DNA of 64,000 nucleotides from assembly GCA_963662175.1 (NCBI GenBank), contig OY759219.1, forward strand, positions 31,848,908 to 31,912,907. The letters run 5' to 3'. Within the stretch, counting starts at the first letter, position 1. Each line of letters opens with the position of its first letter. Source of the DNA: Aradus depressus. Its lineage: Eukaryota; Arthropoda; Insecta; Hemiptera; Aradidae. The notes under the pieces are model-generated. The model searched no databases and was not told the origin of the DNA. It saw only the letters and a program-made list of their open reading frames with translations. Of the stretch, positions 22,674-33,436 are shown piece after piece. Position numbers and translations under genes: made by a program.

Positions 22674-23310
22674 TTTTGACGTGAAAACGTCTATTCGCTC
22701 TATTGCAATGCTTAGCACAGTGACAGCCGGTCAAACTTTCTTGTGGTACAAAATACCGTCAGATTTCAATCGATAATAACTACGAGACTAATAACGCGAT
22801 AACAACGGTTGAGGTCACAATAGATAGAGCATGTCTGTACGTGTTTGTTGTGCAGTGTTTGTTTTGCCCATGACGTTATAGGGCTAGTGTGGGCGCCGGC
22901 GGAAGATTGTTGCGAATTAGCGTTGGGTAAAATTATAAATTAGTGTAACATTATAACGCGTTTAGATAGGACGTTGATTCGGGTGTAATTGTAAAGAGCT
23001 TGAGGAGCACTACTAGGACTCAAAGTGAAACAATAAAAATATTCGCCGAAGTATATGTAAAAATCGTTATTAAATTGAAAATTGCAAAAAAATTAATGAT
23101 GTCGTCTCATATGAATCGTAAATATGCGCGGAATTACAGAAAACGCAAATCAGAGGAAAGCTCGCATCAAAAGGAATTTAAAAAACCTAAAAAATCTAGT
23201 GCCGAGCAAATGCAAGAGCTACGGCAGCATCGAAAAGAAAATTAAAAAACTGCGCAAAGACGTTTTCACAGAAAATCTACGTGGATCTTGACTACGCGTT
23301 AATGTTTTTT
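22674..23310 (+). mobile_element. Element H, copy 1
   Basis: The sequence from TTTTGACGTGAAAACGTCT to CGCGTTAATGTTTTTT is repeated at 45399-46036 over its whole length with scattered differences. It contains the small ORF described separately. GAAAACGTC occurs near both ends in opposite orientation. It may be the 5' part or a non-autonomous form of a larger DNA transposon; class unknown. Confidence 0.65.
23099..23245 (+). CDS. Small lysine-rich ORF of element H, copy 1
   Basis: 48 codons beginning MSSHMNRKYARNYRKRKSEE and ending EQMQELRQHRKEN. The short basic AEQMQELRQHR pattern recalls the N termini of Helitron and other insect element proteins, which is only suggestive. Against copy 2 most differences change the amino acid, so it does not look constrained. 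Confidence 0.35.
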   Translation: MSSHMNRKYARNYRKRKSEESSHQKEFKKPKKSSAEQMQELRQHRKEN

Positions 23311-23754
23311 GTTTTTCATTTTCTTTATATCCAAATATATTTTTTCGAGCTATTCATATACAGTACATAATGTATTGGGCCTTAAGTACGTGTTCCTCCG
23401 GAGCTTACGGGTCCCACTGAGGAATATCTACTAAATATTAAAATGAGTTATTGAATTAATACTCAATCCGCTTGATTTAGACGTTCACTGTTCAGCCTTT
23501 TAATCATATATAACTCGAAGGATTTTTTCACAACATCTAGTCAGCGGCTTAAGTATTTAATCTTCCTTTATAAGACATAAGTTACCACTTAAGGTACCGG
23601 TTTTACATTAATCATTGGAAATATTCAAATAAGACTTCTTCGAAAAAAACTGTAAAAGGACGACTATATATTCAAATTTGAATTTTTGTACCCAAAGAAT
23701 AGAAATTATGATGTCCGACTCAACAGTGAAAATCACGATTGGTCTCTCTTGACA

Positions 23755-24262
23755 AAAAAAAAAAATCGTCGGTGAATCACCATTTCACCGGGACGAATTA
23801 ATATATTAACATTTCGGCCCCCTCAAAAATCTAAATAAAATATGATATATTAAATTTATTACATCGGTAGTTGTTAGGGTTTTGAATTGAGCCCCCTCGC
23901 CTGAACCCCGCCGCCCCTTCAGCCGATCGCGCTAAATATGACAGGTAATGTCCTCATTGGGTTTTGACTTTAGATTCAAAATTTCATGTCGATACATTCA
24001 TTACATCGGCAGTTATTAAAGTTTTCATATTAAGCCTCTCTTCTCTAATCCCCACCCTTTCCTCGGGTCAATTTGGCTGAAAAACCACAGGTGTTGTCGA
24101 TAGAGGGCTCTGGATTCAAATACAAAATTTTGTGTCGATACATTCATTCTATCGGGAGTTATGGTGTTCACAGAAACATACACAAACAGACAATTTATTT
24201 TTAATATTTGGAATCTAGAGGTCGGAAAAAATGAAATTTCATTGAAAACTCCGCATCAAAGT
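23755..24262 (+). repeat. Repeat B, long copy
   Basis: It starts after an A run with GTCGGTGAATCACC, then modules with ACATCGGCAGTTATTA and TTTGGCTGAAAA. It ends AGGTCGGAAAAAATGAAATTTC and GAAAACTCCGCATC. At about 510 bases this is one of the most complete copies. Confidence 0.8.
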
Positions 24263-24479
24263 ATAGCTAATTAAAAAAAAGTATATATATATAAAATAAA
24301 AATAATAAATAATAAAATATATATTTATAAAGATGTGAAATTTATGTAATAAAAATAAAGTATAAGAAAATTATATACGTGATAACAAAGTAATAATAGT
24401 GGTCTTTGTGCAAAAATATAATATATAAGTGAGAATATTAAACATAATAATAAAATTGAAATGAAAAAGACATAGGAAG

Positions 24480-25010
24480 TCCTTCAGCTCGAGACCCCAA
24501 GAAACAACCCCGGTGTTCTGCTATCCCCAGCCCTCCAACATATTGGAGACCGGGGAAGCCGCGGGGGCTCGAGTTATCCCTCCCCGCCAGTCACTGTCCA
24601 GCAGTGGAGGCAGGCCAAGAAGGAAAGAAGAGCTGATGGTGATAGAAGTACATGAGGGGGAGAACTTGTTCACCATCAGCACTCCCTAAATATTTTTGCT
24701 AAGTTATAGTAGGTCTCTCGGCCAGCGCCGCCCCAGTCTTCGGGGGAGATTATCTGGATGGGAATGGGATGACAAGAGTCTAGCAACTGGATTGGTATGG
24801 GAAGAAAGGTTAGAGTGGAATTTTGGAGAAGCGGGACTTGATGAGGTCAATAACAAAAAGAATTTTTAAGTCATTATGGAGGGTAAGGTTGGAAACATAG
24901 AAGGGAGCATTGACAATTGTTCTTAGGACTTTGGACTTGATATGCTTGATGTTAGATGGCTTAGCTAGGTAAGTAAAAAAGAAAACACTATACATTTTTA
25001 AAATAAACAT
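24480..25010 (-). mobile_element. Jockey-type LINE 3' end
   Basis: The reverse frame shows SNIKHIKSKVLRTIVNAPFY, VSNLTLHNDLKI, then in another frame PRRLGRRWPRDLL and a stop, the standard jockey ending, followed by a 240-base GC-rich 3' UTR. 5'-truncated and frameshifted. Confidence 0.85.
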
Positions 25011-25116
25011 TATTTAAAAATAAATGAGAAATGCAATTTGTTTGTCTGTCATTTGTGGTGGGCAAATAGGACAAAAGTGTGACATTTTAAAAATGATTTA
25101 ACAAATGAGGGTTCAC

Positions 25117-25272
25117 CTGAAGTGAAGCCAACACATCGGCGACTAGCTCGCCTTCAGCGGGACAGACAGACAGCGCAGCCACCCGGGTCTCTTTGACAGC
25201 TCTCAGCTGATTAATGATATTTCCAGGGGTTCGTCTCAGCTGGTGGCCATGTTGCAATTCCAACTCGACAAC
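25117..25272 (-). CDS. Candidate internal exon of an unidentified host gene
   Basis: The reverse frame of 52 codons ends exactly at a strong donor (CAG|GTGAAC, 25117/25116). It reads LELQHGHQLRRTPGNIINQL, then RAVKETRVAALSVCPAEGEL and VADVLASLQ. Composition is GC-richer than the flanks and protein-like. Possible acceptors are the AGs just upstream of ELELQ (near 25272 or 25264). No neighbouring exon was found within the window, so the gene would extend mostly beyond repeats. I do not recognise the protein. Confidence 0.5.
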
Positions 25273-25387
25273 TCAACTAATTTTATAGAATGTAATTTAA
25301 TTAATTTTTTTTATTTATTTTTTTACAGGAGGAGGAACATGAAATAGTAGTCGTGGGAGAGTCCTGAAAATTAACATGAATGAAAAA

Positions 25388-25697
25388 AAATAAAAATAGG
25401 TGAATCACCGGGAATGTACTTCCCCAGAACTAATTAATCAATTAACATTGCGCTCCCTCCATAACCAGTCGACCGTCCTCATACTAAATTTTATGTCAAT
25501 AAATTCATTACATGGGCAGTTATAAAGAATTGAGCCCCCTCCCCTGAAACCCCATTTCCCTTCTGCCGATCCTCTTTTTGTGTCAAGCTTCTCTCCTAAT
25601 ACTCCCCTTCTCTTTGGCCGATTTGGCTGAAAATCTGTAGGTGTTGTCCTTATGAGGTTTTGGCCACACATATAAAATATTGTGTTCATGCATATAA
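25388..25697 (+). repeat. Repeat B, partial
   Basis: GGTGAATCACCGG terminus after an A-rich run, then modules with TTACATGGGCAGTTATAAA and GATTTGGCTGAAAATC. It ends next to the mariner-like relic. The reverse ORF here is not conserved among copies. Confidence 0.72.
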
Positions 25698-26135
25698 AGG
25701 GGTGTATCAAAAAAAGTGACCGTTTCGTCGAATGCCTGAATGCCAAAAGCTGTAAACACATTAATCCTATTTATTGTTTACCAACAAGTTATTCTCTCTT
25801 TAGAACACTAATCTAAGCTTGTTTATCAACACTGACTGGCTCCATATGGATTTAGTTTAAAATTTTTATGCAAGAAGTAAGATGACGGTGTCTTACGAGA
25901 TTCTCGTTATTTTAAGACATTATTGGAAAAAATCTTTTATAGCCACCAAAGCGACTCGTGAAATCAACAAAATTGAAGGAGAAGGTGTGCTTGACGAGCG
26001 AACCGCGCGGCGTTGGTTTCAAAAATTTAATAGTGAAGATACGTCCCTGGAAAGGAAGAAGGGCTCAGGGCGGCCATCATTGGCGATTTTGGATGTCCCA
26101 GATACTATCAGGCCACGAAGATTTCAACTCCAACC
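25698..26135 (+). mobile_element. Mariner-like element, N-terminal remnant
   Basis: ORF 25882-26148 encodes SYEILVILRHYWKKSF, then ERTARRWFQKFNSEDTSLER and GRPS, the two helix-turn-helix regions of mariner transposases. GGGGTGTATCAAAAAAAGTG near 25700 may be the left terminal repeat. The catalytic domain is gone; a LINE fragment follows. Confidence 0.75.
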
Positions 26136-26184
26136 TCTTTTTCTTTAAGAGGAAACCCGAATGGTTCGTGAAGCGGAATCGAAA

Positions 26185-26335
26185 CTGCAGAACATTTGGT
26201 TCTCGATTGTCCGCTGTACGACAGGCCTATAGGTGGAACACTACCCAGTGTTCAGCCGATTTGTCGTTTCCCTCGCGGAGAAATAAGAAAGCAGTATGAC
26301 CCTGGTCGTCCCCGGCTTCCCATCTTGATTCTGAG
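26185..26335 (+). mobile_element. LINE ORF2 C-terminal fragment
   Basis: An open frame reads AEHLVLDCPLYDRPIGG through PICRFPRGEIRKQYDPG to a TAA. xEHLxxxCPLY is the conserved cysteine-histidine motif at the end of many LINE reverse transcriptase proteins. Too short for a clade call. Confidence 0.6.
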
Positions 26336-26349
26336 AACAAATTAAGATG

Positions 26350-27210
26350 GCTGGGGACGACCGCAAATCGTCGCTCCAAGCCAATTTTATTCTTTTTTAT
26401 TTAAAAATATATAAAGTTATTAGTCCCTTTTCCCCGACGATCAGCGAACGGATGATAAAATCTGCACCAAAGGCCGGTGGAAAAAAAAAACTCCGTTAAC
26501 CACTCACTCATAGTAGAGTGTCACAAACCGCTTCTACCCCCCCCCCCCCCCCCCCCCCCCTCTATAAGCACATATTTAGCTTATAAAGTGACTAAATTGA
26601 TAAGAAAGAAACACTGAAGTCAGTTTTTTTTTTAATCCATTTATTTTTCCAGATCAACTTATAAAAAATTACAAATAGTTTGCATAAATAGACAGATATA
26701 AAAAAAAAAAGATTAATAATAAACAAAATGGACAAATAAATAAAACAAACAAAAAAACACATATAAAATGTCTAAATGAAATATTAAATTTTATTTGTAG
26801 TCAACACTCACACTTGAGTACTGTACATAGTTAAATTGCATTTTTTCTTTGTTTTTGTTTTGTTAACAAGTATGATAACAACAATTGTTAGGATGAATAG
26901 ATATAGCAAAGCAATAAATGGGAGAAAATTAAATAAAAAAAAGTCAGTGTTAAATACCTTTCAAAGTATTAAACGTAAAAAAGAAATCCCTAATATATTA
27001 ATAATATTAGTGTATTGTACAATGTAAATATTGTAAGGCGCAGCACATAGGAATTATGTACAAAATTTCAGTTCAATAGAACTTTTGGAAATGAAGGTAT
27101 GCGTCAAAATTCTTGTCTTAACAAAGCAGGATAAAGAAGAATTATATAAACCTTCAAGAGTGATATTCAAGATGGAAGGCAGCAACATATAGAACGAAAT
27201 GAATTGAAAA
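26350..27210. other. Spacer with homopolymer tracts
   Basis: A run of 24 C (26537-26560) is followed by A-rich sequence with many short runs. No supported gene; ORF 26836-27027 is low complexity. Confidence 0.45.
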
Positions 27211-27214
27211 AGAA

Positions 27215-27870
27215 ATTGTATTCTAGGACCGAGGTCCCCTAAGAATAAATACATACAGAGTCAAAAATAAAAGGAAACAATGAAATAAAGTATGAGTATG
27301 ACGTACAAAGAATAAATACAACAATATATAAATTAGTGCTACAGTGGACAAAAAATATACAATAATAAATATAGATAAATACAAAATTAACATGAATCGC
27401 TAAATTATGAAGAAATAAAAGTATCTATACAAATGGAAGAATGTGTATAATAAAGAATCTATAAAAGATGATGAAAAAAATAAATAAATAAATAGAATTT
27501 GACGGAGCATAATAAAATGATAGTTACCTATAAAAGAGAAAGAAGGATCCCCAGACTAGGATTGATAATAAAATTAATTTTAGTAGGTAGGGGCTAAATC
27601 GAAATAATGTGAAGAGAAATAATAAGAAAATTAATAATATTAATAAAATAAAATAAAATAAATAAATGATAAAAGTATATAAATATGCAAAACAGTTATA
27701 ATATTATGATAGAATTTAGGAAATATTGGAAAATATAAAAAAATAAAGAATAAAAAAATAGGGTAAGTAAATAACTTAAATAATTAGTGATGATTGATGT
27801 ACAAAGGGGAGTAGATTGTTTAGCGAAGAGGAATTGGAATAACGAGGATTTGAAGGAGAACGAAGACTTG
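27215..27870 (-). mobile_element. LINE 3' end, second copy of the 4.1-5.2 kb family
   Basis: Shares AGGACCGAGGTCCCCTAAGA, the A-rich 3' UTR and TTGTTTAGCGAAGAGGAA with 4137-4800. It stops soon after entering the ORF2 end, so the coding part is almost absent. Confidence 0.75.
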
Positions 27871-27949
27871 TTACATAAAATAAAATTATAAATTACAAAT
27901 ACATGTTTTTTCAGTTATCAAATTAACATTAAAATCAGCAAATAAATTT

Positions 27950-28075
27950 GAGATACTGATGATGAGAATGCTCCCCGAAACGTCTATATTTGTTAGGTTG
28001 TAAAAATAAAAAAATAAATGGGAGAATATAACTGTGAAAGTGTATTATTTACACAACACAGAAGTGAATGTACAG
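27950..28075 (+). mobile_element. Penelope-like 3' end with hammerhead-like core
   Basis: ACTGATGATGAGAATGCTCC is followed by CCGAAACGTCTATATTTG and GTTAGGTTGTAAAAATAAA. The order CTGATGA, short stem, GAAAC fits the core of a hammerhead ribozyme as known in Penelope-like terminal repeats. One copy only, so the class is tentative. Confidence 0.4.
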
Positions 28076-28300
28076 ATCATAGATCAATGACACGAAATTT
28101 CATATGTAAATTCAAAACCCCGGGGACGACACCTCTTAATTTTCAGCTGAAACAGCATAAGAGAAGATGAGGATTAGAGGGGGCCCAATAATTGCCCATG
28201 TAATGAATCTATCGACATGAAATTTTATATTTGGATTCAAAAACATATAAGGACAGCACCTATTAAGTTTCTGTAAAATCGGTAGAATTTTTATTCTCTT
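28075..28300 (-). repeat. Repeat B, about two modules
   Basis: Contains ATGACACGAAATTTCATATG, AATTTTCAGCTGAAACAGC and ATTGCCCATGTAATGAATC. Truncated at both ends. Confidence 0.65.
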
Positions 28301-28724
28301 TACTTACTGTGCCTATCGAGATGTCACGTGAATTTTGTCATAATTTTTCCACCAATAAGGATAAGTTTTAGAGGGGGGTCCAGGACTGACGACGGTAATT
28401 CGTGCAGTTTACCACTTTCAATACCTACCGGGACCTCCTGCATCCGGAGGTAGTATACCGCGGATATAATAGTTAATTATTATTCAAATGTACTAAATTG
28501 TGATGCATATTGAATTAGTTAATCAATTAAACAATCAATAAATTAATTTTAATGGGTAGTAAATTTCATTTTGAAGAATAAATTGAAAGAAAAGTTTTAT
28601 TTTATTTTGCGAGTTACATAAAAAGCTACATTAAAAAATGGTATATAAAATACAATAGTTACTCATGTTTTCCCCTTTCTTGAAAAACTTGAAAATAATA
28701 AAATCTTGTATGTAGGTGGTATCT

Positions 28725-29475
28725 GAATGTTCAAATTCAAGGAATGTGGAAACAATTTCGAGATGAACTGAAGCAAAGGTGCACCTTGCATTTCTCACAA
28801 AATACATGTGTTTTTTCGACGCACGTTTCGCTATTGCATCTGGTATTATTTTTTTTTTGAGTCGTAAATAGTGAGGTGGTTAAATCCATCATATCTTATT
28901 TCGTTGAATGGAACAACCTCAGCGTTTGGTTTTGCTTTCTTTCGTGGTGGTCCTTCAATTCTCTCGTGAGATGGGCGTCCTCTTTTTTTCACATTTCCCT
29001 TATCCTGCCCAATGAGCAGATAAGCCAACTTCATCCTAAAATGAAGGAGATGCAGGATATCATTGGGAGGGGTTCCAATCGCCGTAGCATCCTGGCGATA
29101 TTCCATCCAACTTCATCCTAAAATGAAGGAGATCCAGGATATCATTGGGAGGGGTTCCAATCGCCGTAGCATCCTGGCGATATTCCATCCAACTTCATCC
29201 TAAAATGAAGGAGATCCAGGATATCATTGGGAGGGGTTCCAATCGCCGTAGCATCCTGGCGATATTCCATCCAACTCATGACGGCGGCCAGGTCATAAGA
29301 TCTTATTAACACGTATGACTGTTGGGATGTTTACACCAGTTACAACTTCATTAATATTTTCATCAACTTCCTCGAAATGAGAGTGGTCATCAAGGATGTC
29401 ATGAATCAACTCCACGTCATCTTCATTATCAAAATCAAAAAATTGTTTCACTGGAACAAAAAAAATCGAAAACAT
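28725..29475 (-). mobile_element. piggyBac-type transposase, N- and C-terminal parts only
   Basis: Reverse ORF 29293-29475 is acidic (DFDNEDDVELIHDILDDHS), as at piggyBac N termini. ORF 28846-29106 reads MEYRQDATAIGTPPNDILHL, FRMKLAYLLIGQ, RGRPS and EVVPFNEIRYDGFNHL. A further frame carries CNSETCVEKTHVFCEKCKVH then LC, the cysteine-rich C-terminal finger. The catalytic core is deleted. Three tandem 82-bp units interrupt the frame. Confidence 0.8.
29027..29272. repeat. Tandem triplication, 82-bp unit
   Basis: Three copies (29027, 29109, 29191) of a unit starting AACTTCATCCTAAAATGAAG are nearly identical; the first differs at one base. Because 82 is not a multiple of 3, each extra copy shifts the transposase frame. 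Confidence 0.95.
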
Positions 29476-29924
29476 TGATAAGTAAACAATGCACGAAGGC
29501 TTGAAAAACTAGGTAAACAAACTGGGCCCCCAGTCTGATCGTCCCGCACACGAGACATCCCTTTTCATGACCATGTAAGTCTTACTATCAACTAAAAATG
29601 GAAAACTACCTACTTTACCAATACTTTAGAAACAAATGAACAAAAACAATATTTTTTTGTTCTGTATTAGTAATAATAAATAGATGATAAAAAAGAAAAA
29701 AGTATGGCTTACCTGTTGATTGCATGTTGTCTCGTCTTATGGAAGAAAAACTGTAAAAACAGGCTTATAACCTCAATATAGCATCCAATCCATATATTCC
29801 ACTTCACTAATATAGTCTAAGGATAGCAAAAAAGAGCTAAAAATCCTACCCACTCACTTTCAAAGGCGTATAAAAGACGAATAAAGTTATGTCCCGTGTA
29901 CAGGACGCCAGGACTGAAGGGGTT

Positions 29925-30190
29925 AATTTTCCGTGAAATCGGCCGAAGGGAAGAGGGCAAAAAAAACCAATAACTCCCGATATAATGAATCTATCGACAC
30001 AAAATTAGTATGAGGATTCAGAAACCGCTAGGTAAGTCAAATACTGATTTTTAGCCTAACGGTCGATCGGTTTTTGTAGGGGGGGGGGGACTCATTAATT
30101 AATTCTTGCTGGGGTTTTTGAATCCAAATAATAAATTTCATGTCGATTGTTTCATTATTTCGGCAGTTATTGAATCCCCTATGAAGTGAA
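29925..30190. repeat. Repeat B, two pieces in opposite orientation
   Basis: 29925-30110 reads as the reverse strand of the family, ending near ATTAATTCTTGCTGGGG. 30118-30190 is a short piece in the other direction (ATTTCATGTCGATTG, TCGGCAGTTATTGA). Confidence 0.6.
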
Positions 30191-31010
30191 TTTCTTACAG
30201 TTTACATAACATCCCCTACACTTCATATAGCTGGAGAAATAATCAATGGGAGAAAAAAATGTCTACTGAAAAATATATTATTACGAATTGCATAACATTT
30301 TGCAAGAATTATTGCAAAGAATTTCTCCCTTCATTCATATTGCCACATAAATACACCTGTCTTTCTCTTCATTCATCTTCCGTTGTATTTTTCTTGACCA
30401 AATTTTGCCAACAATTGCATACGCCACAGACAAATAAGACCATACTCTGATGTGAATTTTTATTATAGACAGATCTTCCTTGAAACGCCCACCAACTTCT
30501 TTGTACCAATCCTGTTTTAAATTCCTTACTTAAATCTCTAGATCCGACAGGGCGGACAAGAGATCAAAGTGATAACGTTTTTCTCTCTGAATTTATTGTC
30601 CGACTACTTTTTATTAATTGTCTTTTGTTTATGTTAATGAACTGTTTTTGTTGTTGTTGTTGTTGTTGTTATTTTTTTGGTGTCTTTCCAACGAAGAGAA
30701 AGACCTTCTGGACTTTCAACACCTGCTACATTTGAAGTTGTGGACATTATTTTTCAAAAAGACAGTTATGGTTGAGATTCCTCGGTTGTATCTGTACAAA
30801 AATGCTGCAGGTGCATCTCAGCTATAATCATTTAGGTCTTTTGAATTATGAACAAAATATCATCGTCATATTTATGTTTTTATTTAGCATATTTGAAAAA
30901 AAGTAAAAATATGATTTACTATACACATTTTTTTATATTTGAAAAGTACTTTATTCAAATAAACGTTTATGGGTTTGATGGATATATAACAATTTGGAAA
31001 TAGCCTAGTT
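30190..31010. other. Spacer with (TTG)n
   Basis: A TTG microsatellite lies at 30648-30670. Otherwise AT-rich with no supported exon or repeat ends. Confidence 0.4.
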
Positions 31011-31019
31011 AGGAACTCA

Positions 31020-31262
31020 AAAAAAAAAAAATGTCGGTGAATCACAATCATAACATTGACTGTTATTAGAGTTTTTATGGTAAGCCCCCCCCCTGATCGT
31101 CCTTTTCCCTTTGATTTGCCTGAAAATCAATAGGTGTCATCCTTAGAGTTTCTGGATATACATTCATCCTATATAAAGTTATCGTGTACAGACATTTTTT
31201 TAAAAATTTTTAATCAAGAAGTCGGAAATCATGAAATTCCGGTGAAAATTTAATATCGAATT
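31020..31262 (+). repeat. Repeat B, internally deleted
   Basis: It has an A run, GTCGGTGAATCAC, one module core (TTTGCCTGAAAATCAATAGG) and the far terminus GTCGGAAATCATGAAATTCC. Confidence 0.68.
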
Positions 31263-31300
31263 TTCGACCGAATACATTACTATTCTCCTTCTTTCAGCTG

Positions 31301-32299
31301 CCCAGGTGGAAATTTCCAGGTTTCGCCGATCATTATAAATGGCCCAAGCTTGGGCCAATACTGGCAATCAAAGGTCGCCTTCAGTAAGTGTAGTCCGGAT
31401 ATTGGTTAATTTTGTCGACCGATGAAATGCCGATGCCTATTCAAAAATGGAAAACAACGTAAACGGCTCGACTCTGGCCCAATACTGGAGATCGACGGTC
31501 GTTTATTTTCACTACCCATTACTGGTATTTTTTTATAACAGCACTAAAAAGCCGATTGTCGCTAAAAATGAAATAAACATATTAACATATTAATAACAAT
31601 GAATAATTTAGTACTAAATATAGCATCATGAAAATCGCATTTACTTTATATTTTTGAATCATACAATACAAATGTATACATTCACTTATAAGTGAATTGT
31701 TCCATGCAACAATGTGATCAATGTGTGCAACAATGTGTTATCAATTTTTTCTATAATCATCACACCTACTTCTCGCGACGGCAAGGGATATTCGAAAAGA
31801 TGTCGTGATACTCCATATTGTTTTCCGGAAATGAGAATTTCAGAGTCAGTTGTATCAACTATGGAGAGAAGAATCCAAATTCGAATCATTCATATCAAGG
31901 ATCTATCTTAGACAACTTAATCATGATTTACGTTGATAGATTGGTTTAACAAGAGTAATGATATTCTTAAATAATAATGTAGATAAGTAAAATAAAAGTA
32001 CGTTTTTCAATTAAAAATGTTGTTTTTTATTGGTAATTGATGGAATCACGGGTATTTACAATAATTATAATTATTGCATTGGCCGACTATATTAGTTAAT
32101 TATCGATTATAAACGATAATTAACTAATATAGTCGGCCAATTGTAGGCCCAACGTTGCGCCTACGTTCGACTGCCAGTTCTTGCACAAGGTCAATTAGCG
32201 TTCTTTTCCCAACATCGCGTCGACGATTGGCGGTCAACGGTCGACAGTTTACTGCCAGTATAGGGCCATTGACGGGCCAATTTGAAATTTCCACCTGGG
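31301..32299. mobile_element. Unclassified DNA element X with CCCAGGTGGAAATTT ends
   Basis: CCCAGGTGGAAATTT at 31301-31315 is reversed at 32285-32299. Subterminal GGGCCAATACTGGC-like blocks recur toward both ends. A long perfect palindrome lies inside. No recognisable transposase; no certain target duplication. About 1 kb. Confidence 0.55.
32078..32141. repeat. Perfect 28-base inverted repeat with 8-base loop
   Basis: Arms 32078-32105 and 32114-32141 (starting ATTGGCCGACTATATTAG) pair without mismatch around ATTATAAA. It sits in element X. Confidence 0.93.
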
Positions 32300-32427
32300 G
32301 GAGAACAATAAAAAGGAATTCTTGCACCGGATAAAATATATATTTTTTCAACGAAACCCGTCATACCTTACCTAAAAGTTTACCATACTGAGTACTACAC
32401 TAGTATACGTAGTATATAAGTTAACCG

Positions 32428-32773
32428 AGGGCGCCGGTAGCTCAGTGGTGTGCGTGCTTGACTTCTGAGCTCAAGGTCGTGGGTTCGTAGCCCGACCGAG
32501 GCCCTTAGTTTATTTTATCTGGGAGGTAAAATAAACTTGAGCACGCCGTCCTTCGGATGGGACGTTAAGCGATGGTCCCGAGCCTGTACGATGTCAGGTA
32601 CTCGTTAAAGACCCCTACCCTAGATGAATAAAAATTTACGGTAGGCAAAATTTAGGACTCCCACAGTAGAGTCGGGCTCATGTCCACCAGAGTGACGAAA
32701 GAGCGCTCTGGTAGTAGGCGATATGACCTCGTAGTTAAAGCCCGGGCATGAGTCATAAAACCTAACCTAAACC
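32428..32773 (+). mobile_element. SINE-A, complete insertion with 13-bp target duplication
   Basis: TATAAGTTAACCG precedes (32415-32427) and follows (32774-32786) the element, fixing its ends: it starts AGGGCGCCGGTAGCTCAG and ends AAAACCTAACCTAAACC. Box A is TAGCTCAGTGG (32438-32448); box B is GGTTCGTAGCC (32482-32492). It is 346 bp long and serves as the reference copy. Confidence 0.96.
32438..32492 (+). promoter_or_regulatory. Internal Pol III promoter of SINE-A (box A, box B)
   Basis: Box A TAGCTCAGTGG fits the tRNA consensus exactly. Box B GGTTCGTAGCC differs from GGTTCGANNCC at the normally invariant A. Spacing (about 33 bases) is that of a tRNA gene. Activity is inferred. Confidence 0.7.
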
Positions 32774-33213
32774 TATAAGTTAACCGGAGAAATAAAACGT
32801 ACAGCGTATAAAGCCCCGCCCACTCTACTACTAACCAATTAAATCGCGGGGTAGCCATTTAGAAATTTCATAATTTAATGGCTGTCTCTGCTCTACTCTT
32901 AAATTAACCTGTTTTTAAAGTGGAGTTTCATTCTTATATATTCTGTTATAAACATTGCCATGCCATATTAAAAGATTGTGAATATATTATCTGATTTTAA
33001 GTGAAAAAATTAATAATACCTAATAATTATTTTAAAAAATCTTGTTTTCATTATTATTATATTGTATAAATATTAATTTAATAATGTTTTGCTAATCATA
33101 AATTATTATAATTTCTATAATATATTTTTCTAGAGGTAATGGACACGTCATATAATTTTTGGTTTTGATAAGTAGTTGTTTTCTTAACAGCACTTTAACA
33201 TACTATGAATATT

Positions 33214-33436
33214 GAGGCGCCGGCTCAGAGGTTGCATGCTTGTCTACTGAGCTATTTCGAAACCTGGCCGAAGCCCTTAGATTTTTTGTCTGGGAAGTAA
33301 GATCTTCGGATGGGGCGTTAAGCCTGTACGATTTTAGTTGCTCGTTAAAGACCCCTACCCTAGGTAACTAAACTAGGGTGTGGAAAGAGCTCTGGTAGTA
33401 GGCGATATGACCTCGTAGATAAAGCCCGGGCATGAA
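33214..33436 (+). mobile_element. SINE-A copy, old and internally deleted
   Basis: GCGCCGGCTCAGAGG head, worn box B (TTTCGAAACCTGG), shortened hairpin region, then GGTAGTAGGCGATATGACC and GCCCGGGCATGA. Confidence 0.75.

Noticed and set aside
24480..24720. GC-rich stretch as a host exon
   Set aside because: It directly follows the jockey stop codon in the same orientation, so it is that element's 3' UTR.
25329..25367. Short forward terminal exon EEEHEIVVVGES after a good acceptor
   Set aside because: Only 12 codons, no upstream forward exon, and next to a better reverse-strand candidate; not enough support.
25958..26299. 113-codon forward ORF beside the mariner remnant
   Set aside because: It is an out-of-frame shadow; the mariner motifs are in the frame starting at 25882 and the LINE motif is in another frame.
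29027..29272. CRISPR-like array (also 39694-40045 and 57819-57899)
   Set aside because: The units abut with no unique spacers and the genome is eukaryotic; these are tandem repeats.
32438..32492. tRNA gene
   Set aside because: The head resembles a tRNA, but the same 346-bp unit with hairpins and tail recurs many times with target duplications, so it is a SINE. The acceptor stem does not close.
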